From NCBI GenBank assembly GCA_017656335.1, contig JACDOA010000001.1, positions 405,342 through 469,341 of the forward strand: a DNA stretch of 64,000 bases. The letters are read 5' to 3'. The notes below the pieces were generated by a model. It made no database searches and had not been told where the DNA came from. It saw only the letters and a list, made by a program, of their open reading frames with translations. Position 1 is the first letter of the stretch; every line of letters begins with the position of its first letter. A program made the translations under genes and the position numbers. Source of the stretch: Thermosipho sp. (in: thermotogales) (GTDB lineage: Bacteria > Thermotogota > Thermotogae > Thermotogales > Fervidobacteriaceae). Shown piece after piece: positions 19,777 to 27,849 of the stretch.

Positions 19777-19809
19777 ATAATCCCTCCTGTATTTTCATCT
19801 CTTTAAGAA

Positions 19810-19838
19810 ATTATACTATAAATGTTAAAATTCAACAA
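19810..19838 (-). promoter_or_regulatory. Promoter for leuS
   Basis: On the minus strand TTGTTG (19833-19838), a 17-base spacer, and TATAAT (19810-19815). The start codon is 34 bases beyond the -10. Its -35 lies within the spacer of the divergent rsmE promoter, so the two promoters overlap. Confidence 0.6.
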
Positions 19839-19852
19839 ATGTATTGTATAAT
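19825..19852 (+). promoter_or_regulatory. Promoter candidate for rsmE
   Basis: TATAAT at 19847-19852 with a weak -35 (TTAAAA, 19825-19830, 16-base spacer). The rsmE ATG is 18 bases downstream, behind GAGGTGA. It interleaves with the divergent leuS promoter. Confidence 0.5.
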
Positions 19853-19869
19853 GATAATGAGGTGATTTA

Positions 19870-20550
19870 ATGCCTAATATTTTTTACTGTACCACAGAAG
19901 ATAAAACAGCAAATTTTGATGAACACGAAACAAACCATCTTAAAGTTGTTAGAAAAAACGTTGGTGATGAAGTTTTCTGCACGGATGGGAAAGGATATAA
20001 ATACACTGTAAAACTTAACAAAATAGGAAAAAAAAGATCTTTTGGGCGAATTCTTGAGTCTAAATATATAGAAGATAGAGATCCATTTAAATTAATTCTA
20101 TTTGCACCATCTGGAAAGTGGGAAAGATTACGATGGCTTTTGGAAAAATCCGTTGAACTCGGCGTTGATAAGGTTTTTATTACTAAAACAGCGTTTTCAA
20201 ATAGAAATTATACTAATAAAAAAGAAAAAATTGAACTAGTAATTAGGGATAGTTGCAAACAATGTATTAGATACAATTTTCCAGAATTTGAAATTATAGA
20301 TTTTGCAAATATTTTTAAATTTACACCTAAAAACACATTTTTCCTTGATTTCAATGGTGAAAACTTTCCAGAAAATATTGAAAGCGATGTCGCACTTATT
20401 GTTGGCCCAGAAGGTGGTTTTACGGAAGATGAAATTAACTTACTTAGAAAAAATTTTAAAAGTTTAACTTTAGGCAAAAAAATCTTACGCTTTGAAACTG
20501 CCGCCCTTGTTAGTTTAAGTTATTTTGCAATAAAGTTATCGAAAATTTGA
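19870..20550 (+). CDS. rsmE: 16S rRNA (uracil1498-N3)-methyltransferase RsmE
   Basis: SPOUT-class methyltransferase that modifies U1498 of 16S rRNA. The 226-residue protein has an N-terminal PUA-like domain (HETNHLKVVRKNVGDEVFCTDG) and the knot-forming C-terminal domain: KWERLRWLLEKSVELGVDKV, RDSCKQC, LIVGPEGGFTEDEIN and LGKKILRFETAALVSL. These are the RsmE family signatures. The ATG has GAGGTGATTTA upstream. It is followed by an unknown gene after 13 bases. Confidence 0.95.
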   Translation: MPNIFYCTTEDKTANFDEHETNHLKVVRKNVGDEVFCTDGKGYKYTVKLNKIGKKRSFGRILESKYIEDRDPFKLILFAPSGKWERLRWLLEKSVELGVDKVFITKTAFSNRNYTNKKEKIELVIRDSCKQCIRYNFPEFEIIDFANIFKFTPKNTFFLDFNGENFPENIESDVALIVGPEGGFTEDEINLLRKNFKSLTLGKKILRFETAALVSLSYFAIKLSKI

Positions 20551-20563
20551 AAGGGGTGATGTA

Positions 20564-20920
20564 ATGATTAAGGGCGAAAAAATGTTATCATATGTGAAAT
20601 ATTATCACGAAATTGAAGCTGAATACCGTGAAAAACTTGCTGAGGCGAAGAGAAAATCAGATGTCAGAGAAGTTTTTATTAATATTCTATTAAAACTTTT
20701 TTCAAAAATTGATAGTTCAATTGATCAATCATATGCTGAGTATATTAAATTCGATGGAAATTTATATACTTTTGAATCACCTTTAAAAGAAAAAATTGAA
20801 AAACTTGCTGAAAAAAGTGATTTACTTGCAATTATTGAAAGAATTTTTGAAACTGCAAAAAATAGATATCTAAAATTAAAAAATGACGACAATACTGATT
20901 ACTTTAATCTTAAAAAATAA
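20564..20920 (+). CDS. Conserved-looking small protein of unknown function
   Basis: I do not recognise this 118-residue protein. It is highly charged, has no membrane segment or cysteine, and looks mostly helical (EIEAEYREKLAEAKRKSDVRE; EKIEKLAEKSDLLAIIERIF). The ATG at 20564 has AAAGGGGTGATG upstream. It is co-transcribed with rsmE and ends against a strong bidirectional terminator. A role in ribosome biology is only a guess from its neighbour. Confidence 0.7.
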   Translation: MIKGEKMLSYVKYYHEIEAEYREKLAEAKRKSDVREVFINILLKLFSKIDSSIDQSYAEYIKFDGNLYTFESPLKEKIEKLAEKSDLLAIIERIFETAKNRYLKLKNDDNTDYFNLKK

Positions 20921-20948
20921 GAAAGAGCGGGTTATCCCGCTCTTTCTT
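20919..20948. terminator. Bidirectional rho-independent terminator
   Basis: A perfect 13-bp stem (20919-20931 with 20936-20948) with a 4-base TTAT loop between convergent genes. The upstream gene's TAA overlaps its left edge. The stop codon of the minus-strand GNAT gene lies in the loop, so the last codons of that gene form one arm of the stem. Confidence 0.9.
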
Positions 20949-21369
20949 CTTTTAACAATCCATATATCAAAATATCATAGTAATTTCCGTTATGGTATTT
21001 TCCTTTCCTGATTCTTCCCTCAAGTTTAAATCCAAATTTTTCCAATATCTTTATAGATCTTTCGTTATACTCGTATACTTCTGCTGTAATTCTTTCCAAA
21101 TTCAATTCATTAAAAGCAAAATCAATAGCTAATTGAAGTATTTCTTTTCCTTTTCCTTTTCCTCTTTCATGGGGGATCAGGTAATAAGTAATATATGCAT
21201 TTTTATTAAAATATCTCATATTAAATGCCACAAAAGCTACTGTTTTTTCTCCTTCAATATAATTTAAAACAATTTTTCTTGGAAGATCAACCATCTTGAT
21301 TTCGGAAAAATTACTTAAATCCTCAAAAGGAATTTCTACAAGCTCTTTATCAGTGATTTTTATTTTCAT
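20932..21369 (-). CDS. GNAT family N-acetyltransferase (RimJ/RimL-like)
   Basis: A 145-residue GNAT protein. The acetyl-CoA loop is seen as YYLIPHERGKGKGKEILQL (about 63-81), followed by the typical NLERITAEVYEYNERSIKILEKFGFKLEGRIRK segment and a C-terminal NGNYYDILIYGLL strand. This resembles RimJ/RimL and ribosomal or small-molecule acetyltransferases that act on N termini; the substrate is unknown. The ATG at 21369 lies 12 bases downstream of the rseP stop codon. Its coding end forms part of the terminator hairpin. Confidence 0.88.
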   Translation of the reverse strand: MKIKITDKELVEIPFEDLSNFSEIKMVDLPRKIVLNYIEGEKTVAFVAFNMRYFNKNAYITYYLIPHERGKGKGKEILQLAIDFAFNELNLERITAEVYEYNERSIKILEKFGFKLEGRIRKGKYHNGNYYDILIYGLLKEERAG

Positions 21370-21381
21370 TTACTCAGCTCC

Positions 21382-22875
21382 CTAAAAGAATCTTGTTATA
21401 TCAGCAAACATGAAATAAAATACAAGTCCCATTAAGATAAAAAAACCAATTGTGTGAATAATTGCTTCAATTCTTCTATCAATTTTACGTCTGAGAATGA
21501 TTTCTAACAACGAGAAAACTATTCTTCCACCATCAAGTGCCGGGAGAGGTAATAAATTGAAAATCCCCAAATTCAGTGTAAAGAATGCTACTACTGTAAA
21601 CATCATCTCCCATCCTGCTTTTGCTGCATTACCAATAATAACGGCAATACCAATTGGCCCCGCTACGTTTTGAGCACCCTGACCAGTAAAAAACAACCTT
21701 TGAAATGCCTTCCATATTAAGACAGCCGCAGAATTGCATCTATGAACAGCAAGTGAAACAGTTTCAGCCAAATTTTGAGGCTTTAATACAAAACTTTCGT
21801 TTTCAAAAAAACCAGGTTCAGATATGATTTTAGAAAACTCGTCTTTTGACATTTCAAAAGTTTTTAATTTACTATCACGGATTATTTGTATCTTTAAAGA
21901 GCCTTCAAATGGTGATATAAAATCATTTAATTTGTCTCCCCAAATATCAATATATACCTGTTTTTCTGAAAGTCCAATTGCAGTAGCAAGTTTCACTATT
22001 GATAAATAATCATCTATTTTTAATTCATTGACTTTTACTAGTTTATCACCCTTTTCAAATGGTGGTATATTTTTTGCAATCACAGGTTTTAAACCGGCAT
22101 AATAAAAACCAATAGTATATCTTTCAGGTACAAATGAATAGTTTACAACTACTCCGGATAACGTATTACCAAATTCATCAACAATTTCTACAAAACCTCC
22201 TAACTTCAGTTCCAGATCAGAACCGGGCAAAAAACCATTTATCTTACTAATTTTTCCTTCAATCTTTCCTGAAACGTCGTCCAAAACTAATACATATTCT
22301 GCGGGAGACAATTTAGGAGTTATTATTAAATCTAATTTCTTTTCTCCTCTTAATATTGTTAAATTCACAGTATTTCCCTTCGAAATAATCTCACTTACTT
22401 CCGATGAATCAAAAACTCTTTTTCCGTTGACTTTTAAAATAACGTCGCCATTTTGAAGACCAACAATTTGAGCTGGAGTATTTTCAATAACCTTTCCAAC
22501 TGTAACGGCAGGTACACCCCATATGGAAACAATTGGAATAAACAGAATATATGCTGCAAGAATAGAAAACAAGGGTCCAGCAAAAGAGATTAATAATCTT
22601 TGCCATGCTGGCTTTGAATAAAGGGAACTTTCTCCTTCTTCGTCAAGTTGTTCTCCTTTAAGCCTAACATATCCTCCAAAAGGAATAATATTAATTCTTA
22701 ATAACGTTTTTCCAATTTTTCTTTTGTAAATAACAGGTCCAAAACCTATTGCGAATTCTAAAACATCAACACCAAAAATCTTTGCAAATAAAAAATGCCC
22801 AAATTCATGAACTATAACTACAAACATGAATACTGCAATAAATGCTAAAACGTAAATTATCTCAATCACCTCCAA
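21382..22875 (-). CDS. rseP: RseP-like site-2 intramembrane zinc metalloprotease
   Basis: Membrane protease of the S2P family that cuts transmembrane segments, for example of anti-sigma factors. Seen: VVIVHEFGHFLFAK with the HExxH zinc site in the first helix, FGFGP-like FAIGFGPVIYKRKIG, a PDZ domain (VGLQNGDVILKVNGKRV), a second PDZ-like region about 260-350, and the last catalytic helix NLLPLPALDGGRIVF. At about 492-497 residues it is longer than one-PDZ members. The start is unclear: TTG at 22875 has little SD, while the GGAGG at 22869-22873 is 8 bases before an ATA codon at 22860 that would give the expected MIYVLAF-like N terminus. It overlaps the upstream GGDEF gene. Confidence 0.92.
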   Translation of the reverse strand: MEVIEIIYVLAFIAVFMFVVIVHEFGHFLFAKIFGVDVLEFAIGFGPVIYKRKIGKTLLRINIIPFGGYVRLKGEQLDEEGESSLYSKPAWQRLLISFAGPLFSILAAYILFIPIVSIWGVPAVTVGKVIENTPAQIVGLQNGDVILKVNGKRVFDSSEVSEIISKGNTVNLTILRGEKKLDLIITPKLSPAEYVLVLDDVSGKIEGKISKINGFLPGSDLELKLGGFVEIVDEFGNTLSGVVVNYSFVPERYTIGFYYAGLKPVIAKNIPPFEKGDKLVKVNELKIDDYLSIVKLATAIGLSEKQVYIDIWGDKLNDFISPFEGSLKIQIIRDSKLKTFEMSKDEFSKIISEPGFFENESFVLKPQNLAETVSLAVHRCNSAAVLIWKAFQRLFFTGQGAQNVAGPIGIAVIIGNAAKAGWEMMFTVVAFFTLNLGIFNLLPLPALDGGRIVFSLLEIILRRKIDRRIEAIIHTIGFFILMGLVFYFMFADITRFF

Positions 22876-24256
22876 CTACCTTGTTTTTACCACTTTTCTT
22901 AGCTTTGTATAAATTTTGGTCAGCTCTATCTATTATATCAGTTACACTACCCTTAACATTACTTGTTACACCTGCACTAAAAGTTAATTTATCAATTCCA
23001 TATTTTTGCCAATTATAATTCCTTACTTTTTCTAAAACTCTTTGTAAAACTTCTTTTGCATTTTCAGCAGGTGTTCCAGGAAAAATTACTAAGAATTCTT
23101 CCCCACCAAATCTTCCTACTAAATCACTTTCCCTTAAATTGTTTTTTATTATTCTTGCAAATTCTTTCAAAACTTCATCACCAACAGTATGTCCATATTT
23201 ATCATTAACTCTTTTAAAATCATCTATATCTATCATCGCAACAGAGAGAGGAATATCCTGCCTTTGGGCTAATTTTGAATATTCTTCTAATTTATTGGTT
23301 ATTACTCGTTTATTACTTACATTAGATAAAAAGTCTATTTCAGAATTGTCTTTATATTCGTTATAATTATTAATCACATTAAACAACATTGATAAAGCAT
23401 TATTGGCTATAGAAACTATCTGAAACATTAAATCCTTATCAGTTACATTCTCAAATAGTATCACTCCATGTTCATTATTATTCCTTTCAATTAAAAATAT
23501 CTCAAAATCTTCTAATGTTTCTCCATTTGAATTATAATTACCTCTATATATCCATTTTGAAGGAGTAATCGGTCTTTTAAGATGTGCATACATTTTATTA
23601 AGTAAAAAATCATCATTATAAACAACTTCTTTCTTTGAAAATGAATACAATCTACCCGTTGTCGTAGATAGCAACAACAAATGCATTGAATCAAATATAA
23701 ATAATTGCTTAAACAATTCATAGAGTTTTTTTAGTAAATGAAATTCATCTTCAATAAATTCTGTAAGTTCAAGAATTTTCAATCTTATAGTTTCAAATTT
23801 TAAAGTTTCATCAAGTATATCAACAAGTTCTCCAAAAGGTTGTTTCCTTATCTTATACACTTCTCTTGACCATGAAATTATATAAGGACCTTTTAAAAAA
23901 GAAATCAATTTTTTAATTAATTCTTCCCTTCGCAAACCTTTAGAAAGAAATAAATCAGCCCCACTTGCTTCAGCCCAAAATTTATTTATTGATTCATCAA
24001 TTCCGGTCAATATAACTACACCTACTTTTTGAAATGAGGTATATGCTTTGATTATTCTACAAACATGAATTCCATTCATTTTAGGCATAACAAAATCTGT
24101 CACAACAGCATCAGGCATAAATTCAAAAAATTTATTAAGTCCTTCTAACCCATCTTCTGCTGTATTCACTGTAAATCCCTCTTTTTCTAACTCTTTTCTT
24201 AAAAATTCTCGCCATAATTTACTGTCTTCTATAACAAGAACTTTTTTACCATCCAT
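22862..24256 (-). CDS. Response regulator with GGDEF diguanylate cyclase domain
   Basis: The 464-residue protein starts with a receiver domain (VLVIEDSKLWREFL, phosphorylatable Asp54 in VVTDFVMPKMNG, then LTGIDE and the Lys of FLSKGL). A middle region of about 150-300 has no recognised motif but looks like a sensory or coiled domain. The C-terminal GGDEF domain has GGEEF at about 384-388 and an inhibitory RxxD site (RESD) five residues before it, so it should make c-di-GMP. The partner kinase is not evident. It overlaps the rseP start region by 14 bases. Confidence 0.92.
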   Translation of the reverse strand: MDGKKVLVIEDSKLWREFLRKELEKEGFTVNTAEDGLEGLNKFFEFMPDAVVTDFVMPKMNGIHVCRIIKAYTSFQKVGVVILTGIDESINKFWAEASGADLFLSKGLRREELIKKLISFLKGPYIISWSREVYKIRKQPFGELVDILDETLKFETIRLKILELTEFIEDEFHLLKKLYELFKQLFIFDSMHLLLLSTTTGRLYSFSKKEVVYNDDFLLNKMYAHLKRPITPSKWIYRGNYNSNGETLEDFEIFLIERNNNEHGVILFENVTDKDLMFQIVSIANNALSMLFNVINNYNEYKDNSEIDFLSNVSNKRVITNKLEEYSKLAQRQDIPLSVAMIDIDDFKRVNDKYGHTVGDEVLKEFARIIKNNLRESDLVGRFGGEEFLVIFPGTPAENAKEVLQRVLEKVRNYNWQKYGIDKLTFSAGVTSNVKGSVTDIIDRADQNLYKAKKSGKNKVVGGD

Positions 24257-24280
24257 TACTCACACCTCGCTTAAATACAC

Positions 24281-24311
24281 ATTATATATTTTAATTTTAT
24301 CAAAATCCCAA
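24281..24311 (-). promoter_or_regulatory. Promoter candidate for the REC-GGDEF gene
   Basis: On the minus strand TTGGGA (24306-24311), a 19-base spacer and TATAAT (24281-24286); TATATA two bases earlier gives a 17-base spacer. It lies 24 bases before the ATG and back to back with the strong ispG promoter. Confidence 0.4.
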
Positions 24312-24328
24312 ATAAATTACAAATAACT

Positions 24329-24357
24329 TTGACAAATGTATAAATACGCGTTATATT
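24329..24357 (+). promoter_or_regulatory. Strong promoter for ispG
   Basis: Consensus TTGACA (24329-24334), 17-base spacer, TATATT (24352-24357). The ispG ATG at 24378 follows with only about 14 bases of leader and a GAGGAG site. This also rules out the longer ispG reading frame start at 24336, which would lie in the promoter. Confidence 0.85.
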
Positions 24358-24377
24358 ATTTTCGAGGAGTTGAAAAC

Positions 24378-25412
24378 ATGACTAAAGAAATTTTGATTGG
24401 CAATGTAAAAATAGGCGGAAATAATCATGTTGTAATTCAATCAATGACTAATACTAAAACCGAAGATCATAACTCCACTTTAAACCAGATAAACAAGCTT
24501 TATGAAGTTGGTTGTGAACTTGTTAGGGTATCTGTTCCAAATAATGATGCAGCTGAAAGTTTAAAAATTATTACAGAAAATTCGCCTGTACCTATAATAG
24601 CAGATATTCACTTTGATTACAAACTTGCAATTAAAAGTATTCAAAATGGTGCTAAAAAGGTTAGGATTAATCCTGGAAATATTGGAAGCGAAGATAAAGT
24701 TTTAGAAGTTGTTAGAGTAGCTCAAGAATATAAAGTACCTATAAGAGTCGGGGCAAATTCTGGTTCAATCCCAAAAGAATTTGAACATTTACCAAAAGTG
24801 GATGCCCTTTGCGAAGCAGCCTTAAAAGAAGTTAGAATATTAGAAAAATATGGATTTGAAGATATAGTTATATCAGTAAAAAGTTCAGATGTAAAAGAAA
24901 CTATAAAGGCATATGAAAAAATCTCAAAACTTACAAATTACCCTTTACATATTGGTGTAACGGAAGCCGGAACATATGAATGGTCCATAGTAAAGTCTTC
25001 TGTTGCCCTAGGATATTTGTTATATAAACACATTGGGGATACAATCAGAGTTTCTATTGCTGGTGATCCTATTGAAGAGGTAAGAATTGCAAAAAAAATC
25101 CTTATTTCATTAGGTTTACGCCAAGGTTTAGAAGTTATCGCTTGCCCTACATGTTCTAGAACAGAAATAAACGTTGAAAAATGGGCAAAAAAAGTGGAAG
25201 AAAAATTTTCATACATTAATAAAAACTTAAAAATTGCAATTTTAGGTTGCGTCGTTAATGGAATAGGTGAGGGAAAAGACGCTGATATTGGTATTGCAGG
25301 GGTGAAAAACGGCTTTGTTTTGTTTTATAAAGGAAAAATAGTAGATGAATATAAAGAAGAAGAAATTTTAAATGAAATAGAAAAGCTTATTGAACTAGAG
25401 GAAGAAGAATGA
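24378..25412 (+). CDS. ispG: 4-hydroxy-3-methylbut-2-en-1-yl diphosphate synthase (IspG/GcpE)
   Basis: Penultimate enzyme of the MEP pathway, a 4Fe-4S reductase acting on MEcPP. The 344-residue protein has [13 protein letters not shown] (substrate loop), [32 protein letters not shown], and the cluster ligands in CPTCSRTE and [20 protein letters not shown] (three Cys and a Glu). The ATG at 24378 has GAGGAG upstream. The gene stands alone behind a consensus promoter and its last 26 bases overlap the convergent clamp-like gene. Confidence 0.96.
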   Translation: MTKEILIGNVKIGGNNHVVIQSMTNTKTEDHNSTLNQINKLYEVGCELVRVSVPNNDAAESLKIITENSPVPIIADIHFDYKLAIKSIQNGAKKVRINPGNIGSEDKVLEVVRVAQEYKVPIRVGANSGSIPKEFEHLPKVDALCEAALKEVRILEKYGFEDIVISVKSSDVKETIKAYEKISKLTNYPLHIGVTEAGTYEWSIVKSSVALGYLLYKHIGDTIRVSIAGDPIEEVRIAKKILISLGLRQGLEVIACPTCSRTEINVEKWAKKVEEKFSYINKNLKIAILGCVVNGIGEGKDADIGIAGVKNGFVLFYKGKIVDEYKEEEILNEIEKLIELEEEE

Positions 25413-26427
25413 ATCTTTTTCTTTGAATTGTTGAAATTATTAAATGCTTCTTTCCCAACGATATCTGTAAATTTTCTCCTCCTATCCTATTTAAAGCACT
25501 TCTTAAAAAATATGCATTTACAATTGTTGTAAATCGTTCTTGAATACTTGTTTCAAGAACCCCTTTATATTCCATTCCTTTTGTAAAAGTGTAAAAGAAA
25601 ATTCCTTTCCTTGTGCCACTAATTTTTACCTGAGAATTTCTTCCAAGTATCATTGATCTTCTTAAGTAATGCTTTAAATGACTTGCTCCTATTTTAGCAA
25701 TAATTTCCCCGGCATTTATTTCTTCTTCTATCAAAAACAACTTGTTATTTTTGATTTCTTCGCCACATAAGTTATACAAAAATTCTCCTTTAAAAATAAG
25801 ATGATTAAGCCCTCGACCCACAACTAATTCTCGTGATGAATCGTCTTTAAGTGATTTTACTATATGTCTTGATGAATAGTATGGAATACTCCAGAAAGCT
25901 GAGTCATAACTTTCGATAGAATCCCTTGAGGTATAGCAGATTATATCCCTTGACTGAGCGGCTATTTTTGTTTTATCTCCGAAAAATAAATCAACCATAC
26001 TACCTTCCTCTAAATGTGAAGAAGCAAAATCTAAATCTTTAACAAAAAATGTTTTATTGAGTTTCGAAATATTATCAAACCTATCTTCAAATTTTTCAAA
26101 TCTAAACTTTCCAACCCTGAGTTTCAGATTTTCTTCTTTAACTTTAAAAGTAACAAAATTTCCATCAGAATAAATTAAAACATTTCCTTTAAGTTCAGAT
26201 ATAAAATATTTGAGAATATCTAAGGAAGTTGAAAATTTTAGCGATGTAGGATTCATCTCAGAAACCGTCGCTTTTACTGAAAAACACCCATCTCCACCAT
26301 AAAAGACAAGTTTTCCATTATCATACGATACTCCTACCAATCTATTAATTGGCTCGACAGTCCCACAAACCTTATCAATATGTAATATGATCCGTTTTAA
26401 TTTTTCAGCACCAACGACAACCTTCAT
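25387..26427 (-). CDS. Diverged sliding-clamp (DnaN)-like protein
   Basis: A 346-residue protein that I read as a distant relative of the DNA polymerase III beta clamp. The N terminus [20 protein letters not shown] and the following [28 protein letters not shown] follow the pattern of beta-clamp domain I. The C terminus ends in [17 protein letters not shown] and then FILLPLVQ, like the closing strand of DnaN, which usually ends MPVR/MPIR. The length fits three clamp domains. Conservation is too low for a confident replication role; it may be a paralogue with another partner. The ATG has GAGGTGAAAT upstream. It has its own promoter. Confidence 0.6.
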   Translation of the reverse strand: MKVVVGAEKLKRIILHIDKVCGTVEPINRLVGVSYDNGKLVFYGGDGCFSVKATVSEMNPTSLKFSTSLDILKYFISELKGNVLIYSDGNFVTFKVKEENLKLRVGKFRFEKFEDRFDNISKLNKTFFVKDLDFASSHLEEGSMVDLFFGDKTKIAAQSRDIICYTSRDSIESYDSAFWSIPYYSSRHIVKSLKDDSSRELVVGRGLNHLIFKGEFLYNLCGEEIKNNKLFLIEEEINAGEIIAKIGASHLKHYLRRSMILGRNSQVKISGTRKGIFFYTFTKGMEYKGVLETSIQERFTTIVNAYFLRSALNRIGGENLQISLGKKHLIISTIQRKRFILLPLVQ

Positions 26428-26456
26428 ATTTCACCTCATACATACTCCTTACAAAT

Positions 26457-26465
26457 ATTATATCA
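26457..26465 (-). promoter_or_regulatory. Extended -10 promoter candidate for the clamp-like gene
   Basis: The minus strand reads TGATATAAT, a perfect extended -10, 29 bases before the ATG. It lies just after the terminator of the upstream binding-protein gene. No good -35 is visible. Confidence 0.5.
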
Positions 26466-26481
26466 ACTAAACAAAAATAAA

Positions 26482-26510
26482 ACCACCCCTTGATTAATTC
26501 AAGGGGTGGT
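26482..26510 (-). terminator. Rho-independent terminator after the binding-protein gene
   Basis: A perfect 12-bp stem (26482-26493 with 26499-26510), 5-base loop, followed in the minus direction by TTTATTTTTG. Confidence 0.85.
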
Positions 26511-26528
26511 AAATGAAATTCTTTAATA

Positions 26529-27794
26529 TTATTGATTTCCGTATTCTTCGGCAAGATACTTGTTAATCTGGTCATTTGCTGTCTTAATCGCAGTTTCCAT
26601 ATCAACTTTTCCATTTACGAAATCAGAGAACATATTCCCAACAACAGTTCTAATTTCATACCATACACCTATCTGTGGATCAAAGACTGCATTATCAATT
26701 TGAGAAAGAGGAATTTCTGCTAATGGATCTGTTTTTACGTATTCTTTCCAAATATTTGTTTCAAGTGCGCTTTTTCTAACAGGAATGTATCCAGTATTGA
26801 TTGACCAGAATGCTGTAACTTCTGGAGAAACAAGATATTTCATGAATTCCCATGCAGCTTTCTTTTCATCTTCAGAGGCACTGGCAAACATAATAATATC
26901 TGTTCCTGCAAATGGAACTTTTCTTGTTTTCCATACTGGAACTGGTGCCCATGCCCATGTAAATTTTCCTGCTGTACTTTTATTTACATATGGTTTACTT
27001 GCAATTGTTTCAATAAACATAGCTATTTTCTGTTGGCCAAATGGACCATCCATGTATCCACCTTGATAATAAGCAATTCCATCATCAATCATTTTCTTTA
27101 CAAATGATAGAACTTCCCTTGTTTCAGGACTGTCAATGTTTGAAACCCATTTTCCATTTTCAAATCTTAAAATTGAACCGCCTCTTAAAGTAAGAAGAAT
27201 ATTGAAGAAATCAACAGTTGTTCTAAAACCAAGTCCATATTGATCAACTTTTCCATCACCATCAATATCTTCGGTTAAAACCTTTGCATTGTAATAAAGT
27301 TCATTTATTGATTTTGGAACATCTAAACCGTATAATGAGAAAAGATCTGCGTTATAGTAAAGAACATACAAACTTTTATTAAATGGAACTGCGTATACTG
27401 TATCTCCCCACATACAATTTTCTCTCAAAGGTCTGAAAACATCTTCCCATTCTTCCTTAGTTAGACCAATTTTGGAATCGTTTAAAAATTCATTTAAAGA
27501 TTGAACAACACCACTTTGAATAAGTTTAGCAGTCCAGTTAGAATAAGCTTGTGAAATTGTTGGAAGTTCCCCTGCTTGTGCACCAGCAAGTAATTTTTGA
27601 CTTAATGCACCGTAGTTTCCAACATACACAGCTTCAACTTCAATATCTTGATGAGTATCATTGAAATTTTGAACTATCTGTTCAAGTGTTTTTCCATGGC
27701 CTCCACCCATAGCATGCCAAAATACTACTTTTGTTTTTGGGAAGGCAAAAATAGCCAAACTTAACACGAGAAGCACTACCAAAAGTTTCTTCAT
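26529..27794 (-). CDS. ABC transporter substrate-binding protein, family 1 (sugar / glycerol-phosphate type)
   Basis: A 421-residue periplasmic binding protein with a signal peptide (MKKLLVVLLVLSLAIFAFP). The fold features of the UgpB/MalE group are visible: VVFWHAMGGGHGKTLEQIVQ, VPFNKSLYVLYYNADLF, a DIDGDGKVDQYG loop and a C-terminal AAWEFMKYLVSPEVTAFWS. The FWHAMGG start is typical of glycerol-3-phosphate and oligosaccharide binders, but the ligand is not readable. No permease or ATPase gene is in the window. ATG 27794 has AAGGAGGGG upstream. It sits just downstream of the FAD dehydrogenase genes and has its own -10. Confidence 0.88.
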   Translation of the reverse strand: MKKLLVVLLVLSLAIFAFPKTKVVFWHAMGGGHGKTLEQIVQNFNDTHQDIEVEAVYVGNYGALSQKLLAGAQAGELPTISQAYSNWTAKLIQSGVVQSLNEFLNDSKIGLTKEEWEDVFRPLRENCMWGDTVYAVPFNKSLYVLYYNADLFSLYGLDVPKSINELYYNAKVLTEDIDGDGKVDQYGLGFRTTVDFFNILLTLRGGSILRFENGKWVSNIDSPETREVLSFVKKMIDDGIAYYQGGYMDGPFGQQKIAMFIETIASKPYVNKSTAGKFTWAWAPVPVWKTRKVPFAGTDIIMFASASEDEKKAAWEFMKYLVSPEVTAFWSINTGYIPVRKSALETNIWKEYVKTDPLAEIPLSQIDNAVFDPQIGVWYEIRTVVGNMFSDFVNGKVDMETAIKTANDQINKYLAEEYGNQ

Positions 27795-27836
27795 AACTTT
27801 TCCCCTCCTTATTAAGAGATTATCCAAGCACTTTAT

Positions 27837-27845
27837 ATTATACCA
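27837..27845 (-). promoter_or_regulatory. Extended -10 promoter candidate for the binding-protein gene
   Basis: The minus strand reads TGGTATAAT, 42 bases before the ATG and just before the stop codon of the FAD oxidoreductase. It suggests the transport protein can be transcribed on its own. Confidence 0.45.
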
Positions 27846-27849
27846 TAAT

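Noticed and set aside
24336..24377. Longer IspG start
   Set aside because: It would begin inside the TTGACA-TATATT promoter; the ATG at 24378 has a good SD.
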